A stretch of 64,000 nt of DNA from Hyphomicrobium sp. (lineage in GTDB: Bacteria; Pseudomonadota; Alphaproteobacteria; Rhizobiales; Hyphomicrobiaceae), in NCBI GenBank assembly GCA_019751875.1, contig JAIEMV010000001.1, positions 399,991-463,990 on the forward strand. Direction: 5' to 3'. The position numbers were made by a program, and so were the translations under genes. A model generated the notes under the pieces. The model saw only the letters and a list, made by a program, of their open reading frames with translations, made no database searches and was not told where the DNA came from. Shown here piece after piece: positions 8,247 to 15,884 of this stretch. Every line of letters begins with the position of its first letter. Within the stretch, counting starts at the first letter, position 1.

Positions 8247-9239
8247 TTAGGCGGCGCGAATCGTCTTGAGGTAGATCCGCGTCTCCTTGCCATTGCGCTC
8301 GATCGTCAGAAGGTGCGCGACTTCGCGGACCCGCTTGCTCGCTTCGCCCTCGGTTACGCCCATGAGCCGCGCGAGATCGCGATTGCTGGCAGCGGTGCCG
8401 CCGTTTTCCGAGAGCGCGCGCAGAACGGGGTGACGGCCGGGAAAGGCCAACACCGTCGCTTTGCGCTTCGTGACCCGCTTGCCGCGAGGCTTGGGCGGGT
8501 TGGTGTCCGGGTCCGGCGTGACGGCGGCGAAGGTCGCTGCGGCGGCCGGGAAGGACGTCTGGGCCGTGTCGCGGGTCGAAGGGTGCGAGCCGCGCTCCGG
8601 TCGACGTTCTGCCGGAGCATGGGCACCGTAGGCGATCAGGACCGCGCCCAGGCCGTTCGCCGCCAGAGAGCCGAGAACCGCAACAACGAGATCGAGGGTC
8701 GTGCCGTCGATGCCGAGACGATCGGCCAGCGGCGCGGCAACCGGAGCCGCCGGCATCGCGCCAAGCGCCTTGCGAGCCGCCTCGACCTCCGCTGAGGCGT
8801 CGGCCTTGGCTTGCTCGAGGAGCGCGCGGCAGTTCTTTGCACAATCGCGCTGGGCGGCCTTCTCGAGCGCCGCCGTGTCCGCATCGGACTTGGCGGTCTC
8901 TGCCCGTACCAGACGCGCCGCCGCGCTCTGGCGAGCTTCGGCAGCGGCCCGGGCGGGCACTTGAGCGGCTTCCCGGTGCGCCACAATCCGATCGGCAGTC
9001 GAAAGAGCGGCATACGCTTCGCCGAAGACCAAGCCGAGCGAGAGGGCAACTGCCCACTTCCAGCTTGAATGTGCGACGGCAACCGAGCCGGCGATCACGG
9101 CGAGCGTCGCGGCCATGACCATCTTGGCGTGGGGGTCGTGGATGCCACCGGCCGCCTCAATAATGGCGTGCGCCGCGGCGGCGAGGATCCCGACGCCGGC
9201 GACTAGCGCGAGCGCGCGGGGGATGATAGGCGTTTTCAT
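8247..9239 (-). CDS. Membrane protein with a C-terminal winged-helix domain
   Basis: This 330-residue protein has two or three hydrophobic segments at residues about 10-75, an Ala-rich coiled coil (about 85-165) with two cysteines (DCAKNC), another hydrophobic segment (about 180-205), a basic/Pro linker, and a C-terminal winged-helix-like region (NRDLARLMGVTEGEASKRV ... LLTIERNGKETRIYL). The family is unknown to me. Related layouts are common in alphaproteobacterial mobile elements. ATG 9239 was chosen because AGGAG lies 8 bases upstream. The combination suggests a membrane-tethered DNA-binding or signalling protein; that is inference. Confidence 0.65.
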   Translation of the reverse strand: MKTPIIPRALALVAGVGILAAAAHAIIEAAGGIHDPHAKMVMAATLAVIAGSVAVAHSSWKWAVALSLGLVFGEAYAALSTADRIVAHREAAQVPARAAAEARQSAAARLVRAETAKSDADTAALEKAAQRDCAKNCRALLEQAKADASAEVEAARKALGAMPAAPVAAPLADRLGIDGTTLDLVVAVLGSLAANGLGAVLIAYGAHAPAERRPERGSHPSTRDTAQTSFPAAAATFAAVTPDPDTNPPKPRGKRVTKRKATVLAFPGRHPVLRALSENGGTAASNRDLARLMGVTEGEASKRVREVAHLLTIERNGKETRIYLKTIRAA

Positions 9240-9333
9240 CGTCGATGCTCCTGGGTCTAACAGGGGTGGAGACAAGGCCCGGCCGGTGCTTCAACACCGC
9301 GTCCGGGCCGCTTTGTTTGTCCTGCCTTCCGGC

Positions 9334-9391
9334 TTGACAGTTATAAATTAAACTCATATGCCTTGTTCGTCAAGTTTGCATTTAAACTCAT
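9334..9391 (+). promoter_or_regulatory. Promoter and direct-repeat operator of the ribbon-helix-helix gene
   Basis: TTGACA (9334-9339) is followed after 17 bases by TATGCC (9357-9362), a plausible sigma-70 promoter. The 10-bp sequence TTAAACTCAT occurs at 9348-9357 (over the spacer and -10) and again at 9382-9391. Ribbon-helix-helix repressors often bind such repeats at their own promoters, so autoregulation is likely but inferred. Confidence 0.45.
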
Positions 9392-9404
9392 GGGAGGCTA
9401 AGGC

Positions 9405-9641
9405 ATGGAGCGGAACCAAACCGACACCGGGACGGACGCTGACATGGCACCAAAGAAAGACAATCGAGAAAGCTACCTCCAGCCCAGCCGGGAGGACCGC
9501 AAGGCCCTGCTGTTGTGGCTCCCGGCAGACCTGCACAAGGATCTGAAGCGGGCGGCTCTCGACGACGACACGACGTTGCAGGAGTTAGGCGAGAAGCTCA
9601 TCCGTGAGTTCATCGCCAAGCGGTCAAAACCGAAGCGCTAA
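9405..9641 (+). CDS. Ribbon-helix-helix DNA-binding protein
   Basis: This 78-residue protein has a polar N-terminal tail (about 1-32) and a compact C-terminal segment KALLLWLPADLHKDLKRAAL followed by a helix pair (TTLQELGEKLIREFI). The beta-strand plus two-helix pattern is that of the ribbon-helix-helix fold used by ParG-like partition factors, plasmid repressors and antitoxins. The ribosome-binding site is GGAGG. The gene lies 14 bases upstream of another small gene in the same direction. That partner (101 residues) has no toxin features I recognise, so partition or copy-control regulation is as likely as a toxin-antitoxin role. Confidence 0.65.
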   Translation: MERNQTDTGTDADMAPKKDNRESYLQPSREDRKALLLWLPADLHKDLKRAALDDDTTLQELGEKLIREFIAKRSKPKR

Positions 9642-9655
9642 CCCAGGAGAGGGAC

Positions 9656-9961
9656 ATGACAACCACCTACAAGACGAAGCCGACCATCGAACTGCTTGAC
9701 CTGTTTCAAGCCTACGGCGCGGCCACGGCCGGCTTCGACAGCGTGCTCAACCGGCCGCGGACCACCGTCGCCGCGGCCGAATTGATCGCCGGGGAGAATG
9801 ACCGCTTAGGTGGGCTTCGGATGCAGATTGCCGAAGAACTTTCGACCCGGCCGGAGCCGACAAACGAGCATCACGCATACGAGGTCATCGAGGCTTTGCT
9901 TGCCACCGCCACGCCGTTCCCGGCATGGGCGATCGGCCTCGTGACGAAGAACGCCGCGTAA
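9656..9961 (+). CDS. Hypothetical protein downstream of the ribbon-helix-helix gene
   Basis: This 101-residue, helical, mildly acidic protein (KPTIELLDLFQAYGAATAGF near the N-terminus) starts 14 bases after the preceding stop with AGGAGAGGGAC as ribosome-binding site, so the two form an operon. The family is not recognised. There is no membrane segment or cysteine. It could be the partner of a two-gene regulatory or toxin-antitoxin unit, but nothing in the sequence proves this. Confidence 0.55.
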   Translation: MTTTYKTKPTIELLDLFQAYGAATAGFDSVLNRPRTTVAAAELIAGENDRLGGLRMQIAEELSTRPEPTNEHHAYEVIEALLATATPFPAWAIGLVTKNAA

Positions 9962-10510
9962 GCCGGGCCAATACGGGAAAGCGCGCGTTCAATTTCCGGC
10001 CAACAGTCTGAAAGAGCTAAAGAAAAACGGACCTGCTCGATTGCCAACGTAACCGACCTACCCGGCAACTGAATTGTGGGACGGAATGTGGGACGCGGAA
10101 ACTATCGATCGGTTTATCGAAGTCAAAAGAGATAGTTAGGCCGTGATGTGAGAGGACTCCCTCTCCGCCATTTTGTGAGCTCACGCGCCTCGTCGGCGCT
10201 CCGCATGGGCGGCGCTTACGCCGGGTCGCCTTGCTCCCCGGACCTCCGGTCCGCATCGGTTGTGTTTAGTTCTGAGCTCATGCGCTGATCGGCGCTCCTG
10301 TTCCAGTTTTTGTGTTCGAGCAACGCCCGGGTGGCGGCACTAGCGCCGGGTCGCGTTGCTCCCGGACCCCGGGTCCTAAGTGCGGGTAACGCGGCATGTG
10401 TGCGCGCTGCAACTTTTCTCACGTGTTACGAGCGGAACAGCGGCGATCCTGCGGGGGCGGTAGATCTGAGGGCATGGAAGCGGGATGCTTCGAACCTCAG
10501 GAGAGCGATC
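9962..10510. other. Gap with a diverged duplicated intergenic element
   Basis: No gene is supported. Two related blocks begin with GAGCTCA at 10177 and 10274. They share GCGC...TCGGCGCTC, a (T/A)GCGCCGGGTCGC-type core and a terminal TTGCTCC(C)CGGACC. The second is longer, ending near 10378. This looks like a duplicated alphaproteobacterial intergenic repeat at the boundary between the phage-like island and the backbone. Confidence 0.4.
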
Positions 10511-10624
10511 ATGGAAACGGGCAGCACATCGTCGGCACAGCAGGTTCTGACTTCGGTTCTCGTGGCCGGGACCCTCTCGACGTTGGTGATCGGCGGCGCT
10601 CTGCTGACGACGCTCGGCGCGTAA
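10511..10624 (+). CDS. Small single-span membrane protein
   Basis: This 37-residue frame begins METGSTSSAQQ and has one hydrophobic segment, LTSVLVAGTLSTLVIGGALL (about residues 13-32). An AGGAGAG ribbosome-binding sequence lies 7 bases before the ATG. It runs toward the end of uup. The short length limits confidence, but the binding site plus transmembrane pattern favour a real small protein. Confidence 0.4.
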   Translation: METGSTSSAQQVLTSVLVAGTLSTLVIGGALLTTLGA

Positions 10625-10633
10625 CCTGGGGGA

Positions 10634-12448
10634 TCAGCCCTCGAGTTCCTGCCGCAGCATTTCGAGTTCGAGCCATTGCTCCTCGGCGGCGGTCAACTCA
10701 GCTTCAGACTTCGCCAGGGCGGCCGTGGCTTGTGTGAAGGCTTTGGGATCTTTCGCGTAGAGACTTGCGTCGGCGAGCTTCGATTGCAGCGTCGCGATTT
10801 CCAAGCTGAGCTTTTCCATGCGCGCCGGCAGTATTTCGAGCGCGTGCTTCTCCTTAAAGGAGAGTTTCCGTTTCGCTTTTGCAGGTTCAGGCGACTGGGT
10901 GGCGACATCGCCCGCCGCTGGCCTGCTCGTCTCGGCCGGAGTTCGATTTTCCAGGTCGGCGCCTTGGCGCTGGGCGAGCATATCGGAATAGCCACCGGGA
11001 TATTCGCTCCAGCGTCCGTCTCCTTCGGCCGCGATGACGCTTGTGACGACGCGATCGAGAAAATCACGGTCGTGGCTGACGAGGATCACGGTGCCGGGAT
11101 AGTCGGCGAGCAATTCCTGCAACAAATCGAGTGTTTCAAGGTCGAGGTCGTTGGTCGGCTCGTCGAGGACGAGGACGTTCGAAGGTTTTGCCAATGCGCG
11201 GGCGAGCATCAAGCGGCCGCGTTCGCCGCCCGACAGCACCTTCATCGGCGAACGGACCTGTTCGGACGTGAAAAGGAAATCCTTCATGTAGCTGACGACG
11301 TGGCGCACCTTGCCGTTGACGCTGACCTGATCGCCGCGACCGCCGGTCAAGGCTTCGCCGACCGTCCACTCCGGTTTCAGTTCATCGCGCCGCTGATCGA
11401 GGGTGACGAGTTCGAGGGACTGGCCGAGGCGGATGGTGCCGCTATCGGGAGCGAGCTCTCCGGTGAGCATACGCAGGAGCGTCGTCTTGCCAGCGCCATT
11501 GGGGCCGACGACGCCGACACGATCACCGCGCAGGATCGTGGTCGAGAAGTCGCGGACGATGACGGTCTCTCCGTAACTTTTGGAGACGCCGCGCGCCTCG
11601 ACGATGAGGCGGCTCGAGGTGCCGCCGTCGGTGGCGGCGAGGCGGACATTGCCTTGAACGTGGCGCTGTTCGCGGACCCGTTTGCGCATCTCTTTCAGCT
11701 CGCGGACGCGGCGGACGTTGCGCTTGCGGCGGCCGGTGACGCCGCCGTGCATCCATTGCTGCTCGCGTACGATCTTGCGGTCCAGCTTGTGTCGCTCCGC
11801 TTCCTCCTCGTCGAGAACCTTGTCGCGCCAGGCTTCGAAGTGAGCGAACCCTTGAGGAAGTTCGCGCGTGACGCCGCGATCGATCCATAGAGTTTTTTGC
11901 GAGAGCGTTTCGAGGAAGCGGCGGTCGTGGCTGATGAGGACGATCGCCGCGCGGAGGCTCTGGATCGTTTTTTCCAGCCATTCGATGGCTGGGAGATCCA
12001 AGTGGTTCGTCGGCTCGTCGAGGAGCAGAACGTCTGGGCTTGCAACGAGCGCTTTGGCGAGCGCCGCTCGGCGCGCTTCGCCTCCCGAAAGGTGGATTGG
12101 GTCTTCGTCGCCGCTCATTCCAAATTCGTCGAGTAGAGTGCGGGCGAGGTAGGGATTATCCGTCGGCCCGAGCCCCCCTTCGACGTAGGCGAGCACTGTG
12201 GGCGCGTCGCCGAAGTCAGGCTCTTGCGGCAAATAACGGACCGACGCGTTGGGATGGACGAAGCGTTCACCGCTGTCGGGCTCGATAAGACCTGCGGCAA
12301 TTTTCATGAGCGTCGACTTGCCGGAGCCGTTGCGCCCAACCAGGCACAGGCGGTCGCCCGGTTCGACATTGAGATCAGCACCCTCGAGAAGGGGCGTACC
12401 TCCGAACGTCAGGTGAATATCGCGAAGAGTGAGAAGGGCTGCGGCCAT
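10634..12448 (-). CDS. uup: ABC-F family ATPase Uup
   Basis: This 604-residue soluble protein has two ABC domains and no membrane segments. It shows Walker A GRNGSGKST (about 38-46) and GPNGAGKTT, signatures LSGGEARRAAL and LSGGERGRLML, and Walker B LLLDEPTNHLDL and LVLDEPTNDLDL. The inter-domain linker is basic and helical. The C-terminus (about 530-600) is a charged coiled coil typical of Uup. ABC-F proteins act on ribosomes or, for Uup, also on DNA intermediates. It is the last gene of the kdsB-pheA-SDR-uup run, 13 bases after the SDR gene. Confidence 0.9.
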   Translation of the reverse strand: MAAALLTLRDIHLTFGGTPLLEGADLNVEPGDRLCLVGRNGSGKSTLMKIAAGLIEPDSGERFVHPNASVRYLPQEPDFGDAPTVLAYVEGGLGPTDNPYLARTLLDEFGMSGDEDPIHLSGGEARRAALAKALVASPDVLLLDEPTNHLDLPAIEWLEKTIQSLRAAIVLISHDRRFLETLSQKTLWIDRGVTRELPQGFAHFEAWRDKVLDEEEAERHKLDRKIVREQQWMHGGVTGRRKRNVRRVRELKEMRKRVREQRHVQGNVRLAATDGGTSSRLIVEARGVSKSYGETVIVRDFSTTILRGDRVGVVGPNGAGKTTLLRMLTGELAPDSGTIRLGQSLELVTLDQRRDELKPEWTVGEALTGGRGDQVSVNGKVRHVVSYMKDFLFTSEQVRSPMKVLSGGERGRLMLARALAKPSNVLVLDEPTNDLDLETLDLLQELLADYPGTVILVSHDRDFLDRVVTSVIAAEGDGRWSEYPGGYSDMLAQRQGADLENRTPAETSRPAAGDVATQSPEPAKAKRKLSFKEKHALEILPARMEKLSLEIATLQSKLADASLYAKDPKAFTQATAALAKSEAELTAAEEQWLELEMLRQELEG

Positions 12449-12461
12449 GCGGTGCTGGCTA

Positions 12462-13211
12462 CTAGATGCAGCGGCCGCCGTCTACTTCGATGGTGGTGCC
12501 GGTGATGAAGGCGGAGGCGGGGTCGGCGAAGAATAGGGCGGCGTTGGCGATGTCGGAGGGCTTCGAGAAGCGGCCTAAAGGAATGCCAGCGGTAAACTTG
12601 GCCCGGTTCTCAGGCGTGTCCGGCATTCCCATGAACTGTTCGATCATACCGGTTTCCCCGATCACCGGGTTGATGGCGTTGACGCGAATGTTCTTCGCTG
12701 CGAGTTCAGCGGCCATGGATTTGGTCAGCGTCAAGGCAGCGCCCTTGGAGCCATTGTACCATGTCAGGCCCGGGCGCGGCCGGACGCCTGCCGTGGAGGC
12801 CGTGATGATGATCGAGCCGCCACCGCGCTTTTCCAGCTCCGGTACGCCGGCGAGTGTCGTCAGATAAATCGACTTTACATTGACGGCGTAGATGCGGTCG
12901 AAGTCGTCTTCCGTGACCGACAACAGGGACTGGTTCGTGTGCGTGATGCCGGCGTTGTTGACCAGGATGTCGAGGCCGCCGAAGGTTTGCGCGTAAGCTG
13001 AGATCATGGCGTCGACATCGGCTTTCACGGAAACGTCGCAGGTAAACGGAACGGCGGCTTTGCCGATGCCCGCTGCGACAGCGGCCGCGCCCTTGGTGTC
13101 CCTATCGGCGATCATCACGTTGGCGCCTTCGCGCGCGTAGGCTTCGGCGATGCCGCGACCGAAGCCGGAGGCGCCGCCGGTGACAATGGCGATCTTGCCG
13201 TCAAGTCTCAT
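12462..13211 (-). CDS. Short-chain dehydrogenase/reductase
   Basis: This 249-residue classical SDR has the Rossmann motif TGGASGFGRGIAEAYAREG near the N-terminus, NNAG at about 85, the catalytic Ser in IIITAS, the YNGSKGA Tyr/Lys pair (Tyr about 152, Lys about 156) and a C-terminal TGTTIEVDGG. An Asp after beta-2 (MIADRD) suggests NAD(H) preference. It resembles the 3-oxoacyl-reductase or glucose-dehydrogenase groups, but the substrate cannot be read from sequence. The ATG overlaps the pheA stop, so it is translationally coupled to aromatic amino acid synthesis. Whether it acts in that pathway is unknown. Confidence 0.85.
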   Translation of the reverse strand: MRLDGKIAIVTGGASGFGRGIAEAYAREGANVMIADRDTKGAAAVAAGIGKAAVPFTCDVSVKADVDAMISAYAQTFGGLDILVNNAGITHTNQSLLSVTEDDFDRIYAVNVKSIYLTTLAGVPELEKRGGGSIIITASTAGVRPRPGLTWYNGSKGAALTLTKSMAAELAAKNIRVNAINPVIGETGMIEQFMGMPDTPENRAKFTAGIPLGRFSKPSDIANAALFFADPASAFITGTTIEVDGGRCI

Positions 13212-14107
13212 CGGATGTTCGCGGGATCGGGTTTGGCGCGGGCCTGTGCCTCGGCGCGATAGGGGCTCGCAAGATAGGTGCCGAGCAGTTTCAGTTCGGT
13301 GGAAAAGAACGAGAGTTCTTCCAAAGCGAGCTGAACCTTGCGCTCAACGGGATGGCCTTCGATGTCGGCAAAGAACATCGTCGCGTTGAACGTGCCTTCG
13401 GTCTGGTAGCTTTCAAGCTTTGTCATGTTGACGCCGTTGGTCGCGAAACCGCCGAGCGCCTTGTAAAGCGCGGCCGGCACGTTGCGAACGCGGAAAAGAA
13501 AGGTCGTCATGACAGGGCCGTCTTCAGGCTCGGCATCGTCGGGTTCGCAGGCGAGGACGACGAACCGGGTGGTGTTATGGGCCTCGTCCTCAACGTCGGA
13601 TTTCAGGATTTCGAGACCGTAGATGTCCGCAGCCAGACGAGAGGCAAGGGCTGCCACCGTCAGATCCTGCGATTCTGAAACCATGCGAGCGGAACCAGCT
13701 GTATCGGCCTCCGGAACAGACTTCAGGCCGAGCTTACGAAGCGTATTGCGGCACTGACCGAGAGCTTGGGTATGGCTCATCACGCTCTTAATCGTATCGA
13801 GCGTTGCGCCGGGTTTGGCCATGAGCTGGTGATGAACACGCAGGAAGTGTTCGCCGGTGATGAAGAGATCGGCGTTAGGGAGCAGGTGATGGATGTCGGC
13901 GACGCGGCCGGCGACCGAGTTCTCGATCGGGATCATGGCGAAGCCGACATCGCCAGATTTCACAGCGGCCAGAGCATCCTCAAACGTAGGATAGGGGATG
14001 GGCTCGTAGTCGGGGAAGGCTTCCGTGCAGGCCAGATGCGAGTTGGCACCGGGTTCGCCCTGGTAGGCAATGCGCTTCAGCGCCGGGGCGTGCTTCGATG
14101 TCGGCAT
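13208..14107 (-). CDS. pheA: Prephenate dehydratase
   Basis: This 299-residue monofunctional prephenate dehydratase converts prephenate to phenylpyruvate in phenylalanine synthesis. Visible motifs are IAYQGEPGANSHLA at the N-terminus, the conserved PIENSVAGRV (about 58-67), NTTRFVVL (catalytic Thr-Arg-Phe) and a C-terminal ACT domain with GVNMTKLESYQ for phenylalanine feedback. No chorismate mutase domain is present. It lies 28 bases after kdsB and overlaps the SDR gene by ATGA. Confidence 0.93.
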   Translation of the reverse strand: MPTSKHAPALKRIAYQGEPGANSHLACTEAFPDYEPIPYPTFEDALAAVKSGDVGFAMIPIENSVAGRVADIHHLLPNADLFITGEHFLRVHHQLMAKPGATLDTIKSVMSHTQALGQCRNTLRKLGLKSVPEADTAGSARMVSESQDLTVAALASRLAADIYGLEILKSDVEDEAHNTTRFVVLACEPDDAEPEDGPVMTTFLFRVRNVPAALYKALGGFATNGVNMTKLESYQTEGTFNATMFFADIEGHPVERKVQLALEELSFFSTELKLLGTYLASPYRAEAQARAKPDPANIR

Positions 14108-14135
14108 CGCGATTGAGCTCGGTTCTGGTGCTTGG

Positions 14136-14879
14136 TCAGGAGGAAAGCGGCCGGATCATCTGCCGGGCCTTTTCGAGGTCGGCCGGAGTATCGACACCGA
14201 GCGGAACAGTGTCAACGATCGACACATCTATGCGCATGCCGTCTTCCAAGGCGCGCAGCTGCTCGAGTTTTTCGCGCAGTTCCAAGGTTGAGGGCGGCAG
14301 CGATACGAACCGTTCAAGCGCGGTGCGGCGGTAGGCGTAGATGCCAACGTGGTGATACAGCGGACCGTCGCCGTGGGGAGCCGTCGCGCGGGTGAAGTAA
14401 AGCGCGCGCAGACGGCCTGGGATGCGCAGCGCGGAGCCGACCACCTTCACGACGTTAGGATTGTGGCGCTCCTCGGTGTCGGTGATCTCCGCGGCCAAGG
14501 TTGTGATGTCGGGACCCTTTTCCTTCAGCGGTGCAAGGCACGCGCGGACGAGAGCCGGATCGAGTGTCGGCAAGTCGCCCTGCAGGTTGACGACGACCTC
14601 TGCTTCGCCATCGGGATCGATCCGGTTGAGGGCTTCGTAGATGCGATCGGAGCCTGAGACGTGGTCTTGGCGAGTCATCACAGCTTCACCACCAGCCGCA
14701 CGAACGGCGTCGACGATGGCCTGACTGTCGGTAGCAACAACAACACGACCGATTTCAGCGGCCATGGCGCGATGCCAGACATGCACGATCATCGGCTGGC
14801 CATGGATGTCGGCTAAGGGCTTGTCGGGCAGACGAGTCGCCTTCAGCCGGGCCGGGATGAGGACAATGGTTCGCGTCAT
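14136..14879 (-). CDS. kdsB: 3-deoxy-manno-octulosonate cytidylyltransferase
   Basis: This 247-residue enzyme activates KDO with CTP to CMP-KDO for lipopolysaccharide inner core assembly in the cytoplasm. The nucleotidyl-transferase N-terminus [18 protein letters not shown] is clear, followed by [14 protein letters not shown], the metal/nucleotide-binding [12 protein letters not shown] region and the C-terminal [12 protein letters not shown]. Length is normal for the family. It is the first gene of the leftward operon and divergent from the cytochrome gene across a 175-bp promoter region. Confidence 0.93.
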   Translation of the reverse strand: MTRTIVLIPARLKATRLPDKPLADIHGQPMIVHVWHRAMAAEIGRVVVATDSQAIVDAVRAAGGEAVMTRQDHVSGSDRIYEALNRIDPDGEAEVVVNLQGDLPTLDPALVRACLAPLKEKGPDITTLAAEITDTEERHNPNVVKVVGSALRIPGRLRALYFTRATAPHGDGPLYHHVGIYAYRRTALERFVSLPPSTLELREKLEQLRALEDGMRIDVSIVDTVPLGVDTPADLEKARQMIRPLSS

Positions 14880-15054
14880 GGGCTGGGATCCGGTCGGGGA
14901 CGGGACAATCGGTCTCGCAGTCGCGGTCTAGAACACAGCGGCTCAATCGTTGCAAGCTGGCCGCGGCTCCCTTACATGCGGCAGGGCCGATTTTGACCGA
15001 CTGTTCGCTTCGATCCATTCGGGTCGGCGGTGTCGCTAGCTACGAAGGTGGGCA

Positions 15055-15708
15055 ATGGATTCCTTTGAAATGAGCAAGATCGCCGGGGCTGTGCTCGCGG
15101 CTCTGCTGTTGATCGTCGGATCGAATGTCATCATAGGCGCACGCACTGCCAGTAGTCCGGGGCAACCGGTCAATGGATATACGTTGCCAACCGATACCGC
15201 CACGGCCGAGGCTGCCCAGGCGGCGGCTGATCCAGTGAAAACGGCTGAGGCGCCTGCTTTGGCAGCGCCCGCTAAAGACGGCGCGGCCCCGGCTCCCGCC
15301 AAAGATGCTGCTGCTCCGGCCCCTGCTGCCGGCGGTTTTGATGCAAAGGCTGTCGTTGCACTACTCGCGTCCGCCAAGGCAGACGACGGTGCGGCGGGCT
15401 TCAAGAAGTGTGCGGCGTGCCATGCTGTGAAGAAAGATGCTCCGAGTGGGGCTGCACCGAATTTGTGGGGTATCGTCAATCGTCCGAAGGCAGCACAGGC
15501 CGATTTCGCAGCGAAGTATTCCGACGCAATGAAGGCGAAGGGCGGCGAATGGACGTACGAGAATTTGGCGCTCTTCCTGCACCAGCCGAAGGGCTACATT
15601 GCCGGCACCAAGATGGCCTTCGCGGGAATTAAGGATCCTGCGGAAATCGCCAATGTAATCGCATATTTGCGGACCCTGGCCGACGCCCCGGCGCCGCTGC
15701 CGAATTAA
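15055..15708 (+). CDS. Membrane-anchored class I cytochrome c
   Basis: This 217-residue protein of the CycM / cytochrome c552 type has an uncleaved N-terminal membrane anchor (IAGAVLAALLLIVGSNVII, about 9-27), an Ala/Pro/Lys-rich flexible linker (about 60-100) and one haem domain with KKCAACHAVKKD (haem c attachment CxxCH), PNLWGIV and a GTKMAFAG segment supplying the axial Met. Such proteins carry electrons from the bc1 complex to terminal oxidases at the periplasmic face. GAAGGTGG precedes the ATG. A strong terminator follows at 15731-15760. Confidence 0.9.
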   Translation: MDSFEMSKIAGAVLAALLLIVGSNVIIGARTASSPGQPVNGYTLPTDTATAEAAQAAADPVKTAEAPALAAPAKDGAAPAPAKDAAAPAPAAGGFDAKAVVALLASAKADDGAAGFKKCAACHAVKKDAPSGAAPNLWGIVNRPKAAQADFAAKYSDAMKAKGGEWTYENLALFLHQPKGYIAGTKMAFAGIKDPAEIANVIAYLRTLADAPAPLPN

Positions 15709-15730
15709 GACGCGCAAAGTATCGGAATGC

Positions 15731-15760
15731 AAAGCCCCGCCAACGATTTGGCGGGGCTTT
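15731..15760 (+). terminator. Intrinsic terminator after cytochrome c
   Basis: A perfect 13-bp stem AAAGCCCCGCCAA / TTGGCGGGGCTTT with loop CGAT, followed by TTAATTG, lies 23 bases after the stop codon. Confidence 0.85.
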
Positions 15761-15884
15761 TAATTGCCGGACGACATTAAGAAACTTTAAGCGCCACGGC
15801 CGCCATTCCGAGGCTACACGCATGATATGCAGGGACGGGCGGGCTGATGGCCCGCCCGTCCCGACACGGTCATTCGAGGAGGAT

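Noticed and set aside
8125-9057. 310-residue minus-strand frame overlapping the membrane winged-helix gene
   Set aside because: Extremely Arg/Ser/Gly-rich, as expected of an out-of-frame reading of the 330-residue gene.
10676-11890. Long open frame opposite uup
   Set aside because: It is the antisense shadow of a well-supported ABC-F gene and has no domain of its own.
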